Positions 16,528 to 26,213 of a stretch of 64,000 nt of DNA are shown one piece after another. The DNA lies in assembly GCF_011059105.1 (NCBI RefSeq), contig NZ_JAALLS010000003.1, positions 1-64,000 of the forward strand, given 5' to 3'. Position 1 is the first letter of the stretch, and each line of letters opens with the position of its first letter. Source of the stretch: Fodinibius halophilus (GTDB taxonomy: Bacteria > Bacteroidota > Rhodothermia > Balneolales > Balneolaceae). A program made the position numbers and the translations under genes. The notes under the pieces are model-generated. The model was not told where the DNA came from. It saw only the letters and a list, made by a program, of their open reading frames with translations, and ran no database searches.

Positions 16528-17934
16528 ATGCAATCAATAAGCAGTCTTTTAAATCAAGCGAACCCATACGAAAAGTTTGTTCAACAGCTGGTACAACTTG
16601 AAAGCCAAAAGAAGTTTAAGCTTCAGGTTGAAAAGAGTGATATCAGCGACCAACAATCAGCGTTGGGACAGGTAAGTTCTGCGGTATCCAGTTTTACCAA
16701 TAAGATTGAAGAACTGGACAGCCAAACAGAAAATCACTTTAGTCCTCTTAAATCATCTGTAACAGATGAAAGCGTAATCCGCGTTGATTCTATATCCGGT
16801 TTAGACCAACCGAACGATTATGACATCACTGTGAACCAGAAAGCAAAGAAAGATATTATGCTTTCAAATGTGATGGACGGTTCGGGCACTACACTGGTCG
16901 GAGATGGAGATGGATCGGTAGATATTACTATTGGAGACAAAACCGAAACTATTGCGGTCTCTGTTACCAACGATGACGGTACCAATAAAACTGACAAAGA
17001 GATTCTTGAATCTTTCTCCACAGAAATTAATAACCTGTTAGGTGAAGAGGCTGACAGTGATGTGTTTTCGGTGGACGATAGCGGTAATGTGCAACTATCT
17101 ATCAAAAGTGCTAAAACAGGCAATGATGAACGCGTACAGTTTGCTAATGCTACCGGTGCCCTGTCGACGGTAACAACAAATATGACGCACAATACCGATC
17201 CCACTAAACTTGATGCTAAATTTACGATCGACGGGATCAACTTTACTCGAGGTCAAAATAAAGTTGACGATGCTGTTTCGGGCATGACCTTTACTATCTT
17301 AGATGAACCCGGGACGCAAGAACAGATTTCGATAACAAAAGATCTGGATTCTGCTAAAGACAATATTAAGAGTTTCATTACCAAGTATAATGAAATGAAC
17401 AGCAAGATCCGGAACAAGACCTTTATTAATGGGGATACCGGTAAAAAAGGGCCCCTACAGGGTATGCGATCTATCCGAAATTTAAGCATTAACCTGCGTC
17501 AGCTTGCTTTAGGAGATATGGGCTCAGCAGCTGCCGGTGAGCATGATAATCTGGCTGATATTGGAATCGGCTTTAAAAAAGACGGTACCATGAAAGTTGA
17601 AGACAGCGGCATGCTGGAAGACGCCTTAAGCAACAATGCTGATGAAGTTAAGAACCTCTTTACTGCTGATGATTCCCCGGTTCAACAGATGTATGACAGG
17701 GCCGATACCTATACGCAAACCGGTGGAATTATTTCTTCACTGGAAAGTGGGCTGGACCAAAAGATCGATTTTCTTGAAAATCGCATTGAATCCGAAGAAA
17801 AATACCTGAAAAAATATGAAAAACGTCAGCGACAAGAATTCGCTGAGCTCCAACAGATGCAGATGGAGGGCCAGCGACAACTTCAGTCAATCCAGAGTCA
17901 ACAGGGTTCTCTAAGCTTAACCAGTAACTTCTAA
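16528..17934 (+). CDS. fliD: Flagellar filament cap FliD (HAP2)
   Basis: A 468-aa protein with a typical FliD layout. The N-terminal helical D0 segment (LNQANPYEKFVQQLVQLESQ) is followed by a beta-rich middle with LDAKFTIDGINFTRGQNKVDDAVSGMTFT, the conserved FliD_C entry motif. The C-terminal coiled coil contains YTQTGGIISSLESGLDQKID and ends in a Gln-rich helix. It caps the growing filament and folds flagellin at the tip. It lies 34 bases after fliS and six bases before the fliT-like gene. Confidence 0.92.
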   Translation: MQSISSLLNQANPYEKFVQQLVQLESQKKFKLQVEKSDISDQQSALGQVSSAVSSFTNKIEELDSQTENHFSPLKSSVTDESVIRVDSISGLDQPNDYDITVNQKAKKDIMLSNVMDGSGTTLVGDGDGSVDITIGDKTETIAVSVTNDDGTNKTDKEILESFSTEINNLLGEEADSDVFSVDDSGNVQLSIKSAKTGNDERVQFANATGALSTVTTNMTHNTDPTKLDAKFTIDGINFTRGQNKVDDAVSGMTFTILDEPGTQEQISITKDLDSAKDNIKSFITKYNEMNSKIRNKTFINGDTGKKGPLQGMRSIRNLSINLRQLALGDMGSAAAGEHDNLADIGIGFKKDGTMKVEDSGMLEDALSNNADEVKNLFTADDSPVQQMYDRADTYTQTGGIISSLESGLDQKIDFLENRIESEEKYLKKYEKRQRQEFAELQQMQMEGQRQLQSIQSQQGSLSLTSNF

Positions 17935-17939
17935 TATAT

Positions 17940-18278
17940 ATGGAATCACTCGTTTATCACCTTCGCGAAATGATTAAAATCAACACCGAAATGTTAGTCA
18001 AACTTCATAAAGATGACATTTCTGTTGAATACTTACGTGAAGCTTTTGATAACAGAGGAATGCATGTTCAAAAAGTAAACGAGATAGTACCAACGATGGA
18101 TAAAGAAGCTCTTTCTGATGAGGAATCAGCTTCACTAAAGAAACTTTTTGATAAGTTTAACCGACAGGGTGAGAAGATTCAGAAAACACTCGATGAGGTA
18201 ACACAACAATCTCAGGACAAACTAACCGATGCCGTTCAACGGCGAAAAGCAGAAGATGGTTATAGAGTTTTAAAATAA
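17940..18278 (+). CDS. FliT-like small helical export chaperone
   Basis: A 112-aa, highly charged, all-helical protein (MESLVYHLREMIKINTEM to RRKAEDGYRVLK) with no signal or membrane segment. Size, composition and position directly after fliD (five bases between stop and start) are those of FliT, the chaperone of the filament cap. Sequence similarity is too weak to be sure by eye, so the assignment rests largely on context; a generic flagellar chaperone is the alternative. Confidence 0.55.
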   Translation: MESLVYHLREMIKINTEMLVKLHKDDISVEYLREAFDNRGMHVQKVNEIVPTMDKEALSDEESASLKKLFDKFNRQGEKIQKTLDEVTQQSQDKLTDAVQRRKAEDGYRVLK

Positions 18279-18321
18279 CCAGATGATTCGTAACTTTAAT
18301 TACGAACTAATTTAACTGATT

Positions 18322-18675
18322 ATGGATATCAACAAACTAAATAGCAGCGCAAGTAACAGTTTTAACAAGACTGAGGAAACCTCTAAAGGACAAAAACAAT
18401 CCGGAGTCTCCTCTAAACAATCATCACCAAATACAGCCGACAAGGTGTCTATAAGTGATTATAAATTCCGGAAAAATGACCAGCTCTTTGCCAAAGTTGA
18501 GCTTGATAAGTTAAATGACTCAGCCTCCGACGAACTGGTTGAAATGAATAAACAGGTCTCGGAATACCAAAAGGCAAAAGAGGTTTCTCCTGAAGCAGCT
18601 CAAAATACCGAAATTGGTCAGAAGCTTAACGACCCCAATGTTTGGGAAGATATTGCTGGAAAGATGTTGAAATAG
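18322..18675 (+). CDS. Putative FlgM-like anti-sigma-28 factor
   Basis: A 117-aa protein whose first ~45 residues are Ser/Asn/Lys-rich and disordered. This is followed by ADKVSISDYKF, resembling the DKVSLSD block of FlgM proteins, and a helical C-terminus ending in WEDIAGKMLK, like the IAEKML ending of many FlgM. FlgM holds FliA inactive in the cytoplasm until the hook is finished, then is exported. It is last in the fliS-fliD-fliT-like operon, and fliA is in the same cluster, so the role fits. Similarity is weak and the protein is slightly long, so this remains a prediction. Confidence 0.45.
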   Translation: MDINKLNSSASNSFNKTEETSKGQKQSGVSSKQSSPNTADKVSISDYKFRKNDQLFAKVELDKLNDSASDELVEMNKQVSEYQKAKEVSPEAAQNTEIGQKLNDPNVWEDIAGKMLK

Positions 18676-19013
18676 CAGCATCTGTTTTTGTATATAATCA
18701 GTTACTACTGTGTGGGCGGAGATTTATGATGCTTCGCTCACATATACGCATAACCTCCTAACCCCATTCCCCTTTCCAATGGGCTTACGACAGTGGCGTA
18801 CCTATACCTCTCTTTCATCATTGCCTGCAGTTTTTTAGCCCTATATAGCAAAAATACATTTTATTTCTTTTTCAGAGGTATTATCTTTGACCTTTAAGGA
18901 AGAAAATCTTTTAATGAATACTTAGCCAACGCAGGGGGCTAACCATTCTTTTCGGCTCAGGTTTTTCCTCTCATATTTTGTAGTCTACTTCTAACGGATT
19001 TCCATACCCTTTT
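18676..19013 (+). other. Intergenic region before the sigma-54 activator
   Basis: About 340 bases without a gene. TGTGGGCG (near 18,712) pairs with CGCTCACA across a 16-base loop but has no T run, so it is at best a weak terminator for the flgM-like operon. TATCTTTG at 18,882-889 matches the Bacteroidota housekeeping -7 element TAnnTTTG, though I see no clear -33 partner. Nothing else stands out. Confidence 0.35.
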
Positions 19014-20459
19014 ATGAAAGAGCGAGTACTTATAGTTGAAGATGATACAATGTTGCTCGAGTTTTTAGATGAAAACTTGAGCATGAACGGTTATGATACC
19101 AAAGCATTTGAATCACCGGTTGAGGCCAAAGAATACATAGATACTCACGATGTTGATCTGGTACTTACTGATGTAAAAATGGATGAGATGACCGGTGATG
19201 AGATATTGGCCTATGTCACTGAGACCTATCCCGAGACGGGCGTGATTATGATGACCAGCTTTGGCAACATCACGCATGCAGTAAGAGCCCTGCAGAAAGG
19301 CGCATATGATTATATAACCAAACCTTTTAAAGCCAAAGAAATTCTCTTTCGGATTAATCGCTTTTTTGAGGCTGGTGAATCTTTCCATAACAGGAAAAAG
19401 ATTGAAGCCCTGGCCGGCAGCAAAAAAAGAGATCAACAAGATGAGTCGGAGGATGAAGGCGAAGAAGGTGATTCCGATGAAGCCCTAAAGCAGGGCGAAA
19501 AGCGATTTATCGGAGATGATCCCCAGATCAAGAAATTACTGGATATTCTTCCTAATATTGCCCAAAGCAATGCCCCGGTTATGATCCAGGGAGAAAGCGG
19601 AACGGGGAAAGAGGTGTTTGCTAACCTGATCCATCAAAACAGTAACCGCACTGACGAAAATTATGTTAAAATAAACTGTGCCAACCTGCCTAAAGAGCTG
19701 GTTGAAAGCACGCTCTTTGGCCATGTTAAAGGAGCCTTTACTGGTGCTATTTCTGACAAGAAAGGAGCCTTTGAAGAAGCCAATAACGGCACTATACTGC
19801 TTGATGAGATCACCGAAATTGATATTAACATTCAGGCTAAGCTCCTGCGTGTGCTGCAAGAAAATGAGTTTCAACGAGTAGGCGGCCAAAAAACGATCGA
19901 ATGCGATGTACGCGTTATAGCTACCTCAAACAGAAACATAGCAGAGACCATTGCAGACGGTAATTTCAGAGAAGACTTGTACTACCGGCTTAATGTTTTT
20001 CCGATCTCTATTCCTCCTCTTCGAGAACGCAGAGAAGATATCCCCCTGCTGGTCAGCCATTTTGTAGATCGGTATACCAATCAGTATGGGCTAGATAACA
20101 AAGAGGTTTCGGATGAGCTTATGGAATTCTTAAAAAATAAGAAATGGCACGGCAATGTTCGCGAGTTGGAGAATAAAATACACCGCGGGGTCATCCTCTC
20201 AACCAATAACGATGTAATTACGCTGGACCATATCGAGAAAAATATGTTTTCAAAGGTAGATCTGGAGGTCAGTGGCGAGGTCCTATCCGACTTACCGCTG
20301 ATGTCTATTGAAGATATGGAGCTTCAGCTTATTAAAAAGGCTTTGGAACATACCGAAGGAAATCAAAAAGAGGCGGCTAAAATCTTAGGTATTACCGATC
20401 GTACCATCCGTAATAAGTTGAAAAAAGCCACATCTGATTCTGAAGACGAAGAAGAATAA
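19014..20459 (+). CDS. NtrC-family sigma-54 activator (FlrC/FlgR-like)
   Basis: A 481-aa response regulator in three parts. Receiver domain ~1-120: acidic pair D10/D11, phospho-acceptor D53 in LVLTDVKMDEMTGDE, Lys in YITKPFK. A highly acidic linker lies at ~138-160. The AAA+ domain at ~163-395 has Walker A GESGTGKE and the sigma-54-contacting GAFTGA loop (VKGAFTGAISDKKGAF). The C-terminal Fis-type HTH contains NQKEAAKILGITDRTIRNKL. It should hydrolyse ATP to open sigma-54 promoters; the sigma-54 sites before flgB, flgF and the glycan island are its likely targets. Its kinase partner is probably the orphan kinase at about 59.7 kb. Regulator type is secure; the flagellar role is inferred from context. 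Confidence 0.9.
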   Translation: MKERVLIVEDDTMLLEFLDENLSMNGYDTKAFESPVEAKEYIDTHDVDLVLTDVKMDEMTGDEILAYVTETYPETGVIMMTSFGNITHAVRALQKGAYDYITKPFKAKEILFRINRFFEAGESFHNRKKIEALAGSKKRDQQDESEDEGEEGDSDEALKQGEKRFIGDDPQIKKLLDILPNIAQSNAPVMIQGESGTGKEVFANLIHQNSNRTDENYVKINCANLPKELVESTLFGHVKGAFTGAISDKKGAFEEANNGTILLDEITEIDINIQAKLLRVLQENEFQRVGGQKTIECDVRVIATSNRNIAETIADGNFREDLYYRLNVFPISIPPLRERREDIPLLVSHFVDRYTNQYGLDNKEVSDELMEFLKNKKWHGNVRELENKIHRGVILSTNNDVITLDHIEKNMFSKVDLEVSGEVLSDLPLMSIEDMELQLIKKALEHTEGNQKEAAKILGITDRTIRNKLKKATSDSEDEEE

Positions 20460-20506
20460 TGGGGGAGGCCGGGTCACGAGATCACCCGAATCACCCATAA
20501 GAATGC

Positions 20507-21859
20507 TTACACAATATTAGCGACCATACTTTTGGCTTTATCCAGTCGGTTTGTCTTGGTGAGGGTTACAATGAGTCTTCGTTTGTAGGTTCGATCTTCG
20601 GGATGGGCTTTATGTAACTTCGTATATACTTGCGAGACATAATCATGCCATTTTCTACTCATAAACAAGGTCATTATCTCTCCCAACTCTTCACGGCTTT
20701 CTTCATCCAGGTTCTCCGGCAGCTTATCTCCGAACATGCGTTCAAAAAGATACACAGCCCGCTTGTAATCGTCCAGTTCTACCGACATCACTAATACTTT
20801 TTTAAGCAGTGAACGATCAATATCGCCTCGTTTATAAGAGAATAGTTTGTCAAAATAATTGGCTGCCGCCTTTCTGTCTCCACTCTTTAATGCAACATTA
20901 GCCAAGTTAACCAAGGTCTGTTCTTCGTCAATATTGCGGTCAAAATTAGCACGCGAATATAACGAAAACCGTCGGTAGTATTGACTCAGTGTTTCGTGTG
21001 CCTTTTTCCACTCCTTCTTTAGCTCATATATTCTATACTGAATAAGGTATGGCAAACTCTGTAACGATTCCGCTTTTAGCGACTCTTCGGTCAGTGTCAT
21101 AGCATTTGTCCACTTGTGCTGTTCTGTTAAACAACTGGCAAGGCCGTTAACGGCTGCCAAGCGATCATACGGCAGAAGCTTTTCCATCTTCAGCAATTGT
21201 CGATATTGGGCAGCTGCTCGTATATATTTTTTGTTATTAAAATACCGTTCTCCCTGTACCAAATATAGTTTAGGAGAGTATTCTTTAACCGAAAGCTCTT
21301 CATCAATATCGATATGGCTGATGGGATTGCTCTCTCGTTCAATTATAATAGGATGATTAGAAAGCTCAATATCATGGCCGCGAATATACTGCGTACAATC
21401 AGGCAGATTGCGACCTGAAAATATACTTGCCCCATTTTGGGCGGCGGTATTGATTAAGCGTATCTGATAAAACTGACGACTACGATCTTCTTTCGCTTGG
21501 CGAATGAGCGTTGGAGTCCATGTACGATCACTCAAAGAATGTTTATCCGGAAAACTACTAAGTCGTATGGTTTCATCATCTTCGACAAACAGCACCCAGG
21601 TTTTACACACCTGATTGAGCAGCGTGTTCCAAACCTCTGAACGCACACTATCCTCATCATAGCGATACCAATCCACATCATCCGGTACCCCTTCAGGACG
21701 TTCGGTTTTACCCGCTACCGTTACATGAGAAAACTGTTCGGCCCAATGCGATAGTTTCCTGTTATCTAGATATGCCATATCAGACAAAAACAAAACAACT
21801 TCTGCCCATTCCATACCACTATTATTTTTAGGTGATATTGGTGCTAGTTCATTATTCAT
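20507..21859 (-). CDS. GT2-like / TPR protein at end of flgK-flgL operon
   Basis: A 450-aa protein. The first ~120 residues resemble a reduced GT-A/GT2 fold (VVLFLSDMAYLDNRKL at the start and KTWVLFVEDDETIRLSSFP in place of the usual WVLWLDADE metal-binding element). Residues ~195-450 form TPR-like helical repeats (YLVQGERYFNNKKYIRAAAQY, VNLANVALKSGDRKAAANYFDKL). No export signal. It follows flgL by 59 bases on the same strand. By analogy with TPR-linked GT2 enzymes it could be another flagellar glycosyltransferase, but the catalytic residues are not fully convincing and a scaffold role is possible. The start might instead be Met16 (MEWAEVVL). Confidence 0.5.
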   Translation of the reverse strand: MNNELAPISPKNNSGMEWAEVVLFLSDMAYLDNRKLSHWAEQFSHVTVAGKTERPEGVPDDVDWYRYDEDSVRSEVWNTLLNQVCKTWVLFVEDDETIRLSSFPDKHSLSDRTWTPTLIRQAKEDRSRQFYQIRLINTAAQNGASIFSGRNLPDCTQYIRGHDIELSNHPIIIERESNPISHIDIDEELSVKEYSPKLYLVQGERYFNNKKYIRAAAQYRQLLKMEKLLPYDRLAAVNGLASCLTEQHKWTNAMTLTEESLKAESLQSLPYLIQYRIYELKKEWKKAHETLSQYYRRFSLYSRANFDRNIDEEQTLVNLANVALKSGDRKAAANYFDKLFSYKRGDIDRSLLKKVLVMSVELDDYKRAVYLFERMFGDKLPENLDEESREELGEIMTLFMSRKWHDYVSQVYTKLHKAHPEDRTYKRRLIVTLTKTNRLDKAKSMVANIV

Positions 21860-21918
21860 AGTACACTCCCAGTAGTTAACCGAAAAAAATAAGTGTTCTA
21901 ATCGGTTAGATTATTAAA

Positions 21919-22803
21919 TTATATATAATTAAGTAATGTGTTCTCAAACATCTTGCTATGTACTGCCATTGCCGATTTATATGCAACCTGATTACGTTGA
22001 AGATCTGAAAAAGCCTGGGCATAATTGGTATCAACCAATTCACTAACATCAGACTTTTGTGTAATTTTTGTTGATTCGTACTGCTCAAACATAAAGTTCA
22101 TGCGATTGATATTATCTCCCAATCGAGAGGTTAAGTCAGTAGCATGCTGAATCATATCATCGCTCTCCGACAGAAGATCATTAATACCATCGGTGTCATT
22201 GTTCCGAAAAGCCTGTTCAATATCTTCCATCAGGGTAAACATATCCTGCCCATTCACATCGGCGACCTCTTGACCGGTAATACTGATATTAATTTTTACG
22301 CCATCACCGGCTACAATCTTCGGTGGCTTATTATTACTGTTATTTGTTACCGTAGATCCAGCAAGATCAAAAGGTTTTTCATCACTGTTAGTACCGGCGA
22401 ATAGATATCGATCTCCATAGTCTCTGTTTAAACTATCAACAATATTCTTTCGGATTCCCGATATTTCATTGGCCATATTATCTCGCTCACTATCACCCAC
22501 CGAACTGGAAGCTCCTTTCACCATCACTTCTTTAACCTTCATAAGGTTATCAACAATATCATCCAAAGCTTCCTGGGCAAGCCTGCCCTGGCGTAACCCA
22601 CTTTCCAAATTACTTTGAAACTGGCTGGTTTTTTTAATATTTCCTTCAACAATTCTACTGCTCTGAAACGAAATAGGATCTTGTGACGGTGCCCTAACAG
22701 AGCGTCCGCTGGATAGTGCGGATTGTATTTCAGCCATTTCACTGCGATTCTGATTAACATCCCGCATAAAGCTGCTGAAAATTGTTTTTTGAGTAATTCG
22801 CAT
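21919..22803 (-). CDS. flgL: Hook-filament junction protein FlgL (HAP3)
   Basis: A 294-aa flagellin-like protein. The N-terminus MRITQKTIFSSFMRDVNQNRSEM and SSGRSVRAPSQDPISFQSSRIV are the conserved FlgL D0/D1 segment, and GDRYLFAGTNSDEKPF is the characteristic FlgL middle motif. The C-terminal helix DTNYAQAFSDLQRNQVAYKSA completes the coiled coil. It joins hook to filament together with FlgK. It follows flgK by 12 bases. The final residues ENTLLNYI correspond to the usual SLLDYL ending. Confidence 0.93.
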   Translation of the reverse strand: MRITQKTIFSSFMRDVNQNRSEMAEIQSALSSGRSVRAPSQDPISFQSSRIVEGNIKKTSQFQSNLESGLRQGRLAQEALDDIVDNLMKVKEVMVKGASSSVGDSERDNMANEISGIRKNIVDSLNRDYGDRYLFAGTNSDEKPFDLAGSTVTNNSNNKPPKIVAGDGVKINISITGQEVADVNGQDMFTLMEDIEQAFRNNDTDGINDLLSESDDMIQHATDLTSRLGDNINRMNFMFEQYESTKITQKSDVSELVDTNYAQAFSDLQRNQVAYKSAMAVHSKMFENTLLNYI

Positions 22804-22815
22804 AATATTTATCTA

Positions 22816-24183
22816 TTAAACAATACCTATTAATGTGTCATACATCCGTTGAGCAGAACTCATAACCTTTGCTGCCCCTTGGTATGCATTTTGAAATTTT
22901 ATCATTTTACTTAATTCCTCGTCCACATTTACCCCGGCCGTTTCTTCCTGCTGCTGTTTCAGCATCTGAATTTCGGAATCTCGGGCCGCAATGGTCGAAT
23001 CAATACTATTGACCTTCACACCGGGTTCACTGATTACGCCCACCGTATAATCATTCAACCGCTGGTTGGTAGCATTATCTCCAATGATTTCTTCGTTCCG
23101 CATAGCGGCAATTTCCGCGGCTATTTCACCATTTCCGGCTTCGCCGGCAGCCGACGAAGCGGCTATGTTATTGGTATTATCAACTATAGATTGATTTACC
23201 TTAATGGTCTGTGCCGTAGTACCGGAACCATCAAAGAAATTACGTTGAACATTATCGTCCAGCCCATAGCCGTTACTATGGAGAGCGTTGAATTTCTCTA
23301 CGACCGTTTTGGCAATCTTATCTAACTTGTCTTTTAGAGCCGGGATATTTTTTTCATACATCTCAATTTCTCCACCAATACGTCCGCCCTTAGGCTCAAT
23401 AACATGGCCACTTTCCATCCGCAGCCGATATTTTTTATTAACATCATCAACTTCGGATTTTATCTGATAGGATTGGTTTTCATCTACCACATTATGACCA
23501 CCGATCTGAATTTGAACAGCACCGGTCTTGGTAAGACGACTTTCAAAATCAACAAGTTCTGACAGCTCGTTCATCTTTGCTACCCGCATATCCAAACTGG
23601 TATGATCTGGCTGGCCCTTAGATTGTCCCTGCTGTATCGATGTATTCAGTTCATTGATATCACTCAACAAAGAGTTTATAGAATCAACTGTTTTACCGGC
23701 CAACGTACGAACCTGGTCGCTGGTCTCATCAATATTATTGGCGGTTCCACGCATCTTTGCTGAAAATTGCTGAGCTTCACTCACCAGGTTATTTCGAACA
23801 CTTACATCCTGGGGGTCACTTGCCATTTCAGAAAAGTTATTGAAGATTACACTTACCTGGCTATCCAGATCTTTACCGGAATCAGAAACCATAATAGACT
23901 CCAGCTTTTCATAGATATCTCCCTTTTTCTGAAGATACCCCATGTCTTGCTGTTTTTTATTTAGCAAGGTGTCATTAATGCTGTCGCGCAGTCGCGTTAC
24001 CTCCTGCACATTAACGCCTAGTCCAACATGGTGACCATCTTTCTGCATGCCATTCGGGACATTTTCGACACGCTGTCGACTATATCCCGGCGTATCAGCA
24101 TTAATAATATTATTGGATGTTACCGATAATGAACGTTGTGAACTTCGTAGCCCACTTTTTGCAATTTCAAATATTGACTTCAT
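22816..24183 (-). CDS. flgK: Hook-filament junction protein FlgK (HAP1)
   Basis: A 455-aa protein, somewhat shorter than enterobacterial FlgK. It starts SIFEIAKSGLRSSQRSLSVTSNNIINADTPGYSRQRV, including the rod/hook family motif SNNIxNxxTPGYSRQ. It ends MIKFQNAYQGAAKVMSSAQRMYDTLIGIV, the standard C-terminal helix. Exported by the flagellar type III system; it forms the first junction ring. It lies one base after flgN, whose product is its chaperone, and 12 bases before flgL. Confidence 0.94.
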   Translation of the reverse strand: MKSIFEIAKSGLRSSQRSLSVTSNNIINADTPGYSRQRVENVPNGMQKDGHHVGLGVNVQEVTRLRDSINDTLLNKKQQDMGYLQKKGDIYEKLESIMVSDSGKDLDSQVSVIFNNFSEMASDPQDVSVRNNLVSEAQQFSAKMRGTANNIDETSDQVRTLAGKTVDSINSLLSDINELNTSIQQGQSKGQPDHTSLDMRVAKMNELSELVDFESRLTKTGAVQIQIGGHNVVDENQSYQIKSEVDDVNKKYRLRMESGHVIEPKGGRIGGEIEMYEKNIPALKDKLDKIAKTVVEKFNALHSNGYGLDDNVQRNFFDGSGTTAQTIKVNQSIVDNTNNIAASSAAGEAGNGEIAAEIAAMRNEEIIGDNATNQRLNDYTVGVISEPGVKVNSIDSTIAARDSEIQMLKQQQEETAGVNVDEELSKMIKFQNAYQGAAKVMSSAQRMYDTLIGIV

Positions 24184-24184
24184 A

Positions 24185-24676
24185 TTATGCTTCTTTATTT
24201 ACTGCTATTCCGGATGCAATTTCCTTTTTATCACCGCCTGAGCTATAATGCATGTTCTTCTGGTTATGCAAACTATAAATCGAATGCATGAGCTCAACAT
24301 TTCGGCTCAGTGCAAACTCCAAAAGCTCGTTTAGTTTCTGGTGCTTACGTTTTAACAGGCGGGTATGAGTGCCAAGCGACTCTTCCCATTGATCAATCAT
24401 TCCTGCAAATTGAGGAAATGTTTCTTTGAGGTGTTCTAATTTAAGCCTCTCTTCTTTGGAAGGAACCATCGCTTGCAGCTGGTCTATAAATTGCTTCTCT
24501 TGCTCTTTAAAAGCCCCCTGCAAAGTGGTGTATCGCTCTGCAAATTCCTCTATTTTCTTATCATTCGAAGCAATTACAGCCTTCGTTTGATTTTCAATGG
24601 TTTTAATCAACTTTTGTGATAAACGTTCTAGTTCTTCTACCGTTTCACCGAACGCATTAAGTTTTTCTTCTTGCAT
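24185..24676 (-). CDS. flgN: FlgN-family chaperone of FlgK/FlgL
   Basis: A 163-aa all-helical protein with long heptad patterns (LERLSQKLIKTIENQTKAV, LKETFPQFAGMIDQW) and no signal or membrane segment. The size and the position immediately before flgK (one base apart) are those of FlgN, which keeps the junction proteins soluble and delivers them to the export gate. Sequence similarity is low, as usual for this family, so the call is mainly structural and positional. Confidence 0.75.
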   Translation of the reverse strand: MQEEKLNAFGETVEELERLSQKLIKTIENQTKAVIASNDKKIEEFAERYTTLQGAFKEQEKQFIDQLQAMVPSKEERLKLEHLKETFPQFAGMIDQWEESLGTHTRLLKRKHQKLNELLEFALSRNVELMHSIYSLHNQKNMHYSSGGDKKEIASGIAVNKEA

Positions 24677-24723
24677 ATTGTCTACCTGCTGAGGTTAATT
24701 AACATTTAATTGCTTTAGCTGTC

Positions 24724-25002
24724 TTATTTATTGTATTTGTTAATAAGGTCTGCCATACCCAGCTTGCGCTGTTCAGCAATTTCAGTTGCCAGCGTATCAA
24801 CTATATGCCGGCGATATAAATTATTAGATTGCCCCATCAGACCTTTGTTATCGCCCATCTTAAATGAATCTTTAGTCATCTCCTTAACCAGGTTTCGAGC
24901 GAAAATTTTTTCGAAATTGGTGGCAACTTCTTCTTTCTTGGCATTTCCACTGTTTCTGCCAATTTCACCTTGAAACGAATTTGCAACTGAACTTATATCC
25001 AT
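24724..25002 (-). CDS. flgJ: FlgJ N-terminal (rod-binding) domain protein
   Basis: A 92-aa protein carrying only the rod-capping domain: ATNFEKIFARNLVKEMTKDSF matches the FlgJ motif A..FE..f...ll..Mr. The family's GLMGQSNNLYRRHIVDTLATEIA helix is also present. The muramidase domain of enterobacterial FlgJ is absent, as in many bacteria, so the peptidoglycan hydrolase needed for rod penetration must be encoded elsewhere. It sits between flgI and flgN, the standard order. Confidence 0.85.
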   Translation of the reverse strand: MDISSVANSFQGEIGRNSGNAKKEEVATNFEKIFARNLVKEMTKDSFKMGDNKGLMGQSNNLYRRHIVDTLATEIAEQRKLGMADLINKYNK

Positions 25003-25050
25003 AGCTGTTATTTCTTTTTATTCTCGTCCTTATAAAATATCCTTGCGGGG

Positions 25051-26196
25051 TTACATTACGATCAGTTCTCCTTGTAAGGCTCCTGCGCGATCCAGTGCCT
25101 GGAAAATGGAGATAATATCTCGTGGATTTAATCCCAGTGAGTTTAATGCTTCTGCCAATTGCTGCACATTGGTATCGGGATCCAGCACTACATTTTGTGC
25201 CGACTCTTCACTAATACCAACCTGGGGTACCGGTACTACCTTGGTTTCGCCCCCACTAAGGGCCGGCGGCTGACTAATCAACGGATTAACCTGCGTTCGA
25301 ACCTGGACACTACCATGCGAAACCATAGCATTATTAATAGTGACATTTCCACCTGCAACAACGGTACCGGTTCTTTCATTAACAACAACACGCGCCGGTT
25401 TATGGAGCTCTACCTTCTGCTCCATAATGGTACTGATAAAAATATTTTTCATACCCTGTTCTTGGAAAGCATCGGGCCATTCAACCTTTATTAATCCCGG
25501 GTTAAAAACGGAAGCAATCTCTTCATCAAAATTCGTATTTATAGCTTCTGTAATACGGCGAGCATTAATATAGCCGGGCTTTTCTAATACCAACCCAAGA
25601 GGCTCATTGGCATTTAACTCAAATACTTCATTATCTTCCACAATTCCCCCGCCGGGCACCCTTGCCGTCAGCGATCCATTGCGCGAAATGCGCGAAGCTC
25701 CGAGTTCACTTTTTACCCCGCCCACTACAAGAGCTCCCTGGGCTTTTGCATACACCTTCTTAGTACCGGGTACTAATAATGGGGTTTCTAGCAATACTCC
25801 TCCTTTAAGACTACTGGCATCTCCCAAAGAAGAAACCGTAACATCAATTTCGCTACCCCTGGCGTGGTAAGGCCCCATATCTGCGGTAACCATGACCGCA
25901 GCTACATTTCGGGTACGAAGCCGCGAAGGATCAACGTTGATTCCAAAATTTTCAAGCATATTGGCAATAGACTGTACAGTAAACTGTGATCCCCGACTAC
26001 TGATCGTACGATCTCCGGTTCGGTCCAGGCCTGCTACCAACCCATAGCCAACAATCTTTTTACCCTGAGCATGCTGCACTTTAACATGGCTGTTGAGGCG
26101 GCCTTGGGCCTGTATTCCAACAGTGACCATCAAGGTCAAAAGCATAGTCGGAACTAAAAACTGTATACAATATTCTTTTTGTTTATAAAATCTCAT
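25051..26196 (-). CDS. flgI: Flagellar P-ring protein FlgI
   Basis: A 381-aa periplasmic protein. A Sec signal peptide lies at residues ~10-31 (PTMLLTLMVTVGIQAQG). Conserved FlgI segments follow: KKIVGYGLVAGLDRTGD, TRNVAAVMVTADMGP, GSEIDVTVSSLGDASSLKGG, VVNERTGTVVAGGNV, and the C-terminal DIISIFQALDRAGALQGELIVM. It forms the ring around the rod in the peptidoglycan layer. It follows flgH by 17 bases. Confidence 0.96.
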   Translation of the reverse strand: MRFYKQKEYCIQFLVPTMLLTLMVTVGIQAQGRLNSHVKVQHAQGKKIVGYGLVAGLDRTGDRTISSRGSQFTVQSIANMLENFGINVDPSRLRTRNVAAVMVTADMGPYHARGSEIDVTVSSLGDASSLKGGVLLETPLLVPGTKKVYAKAQGALVVGGVKSELGASRISRNGSLTARVPGGGIVEDNEVFELNANEPLGLVLEKPGYINARRITEAINTNFDEEIASVFNPGLIKVEWPDAFQEQGMKNIFISTIMEQKVELHKPARVVVNERTGTVVAGGNVTINNAMVSHGSVQVRTQVNPLISQPPALSGGETKVVPVPQVGISEESAQNVVLDPDTNVQQLAEALNSLGLNPRDIISIFQALDRAGALQGELIVM

Positions 26197-26213
26197 AAGA
26201 CAATGCGTATATA

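Noticed and set aside
20460-20506. CGGGT/ACCCG palindrome between the convergent activator and TPR genes as a terminator
   Set aside because: Only five paired bases around a nine-base loop and no T run on either strand.
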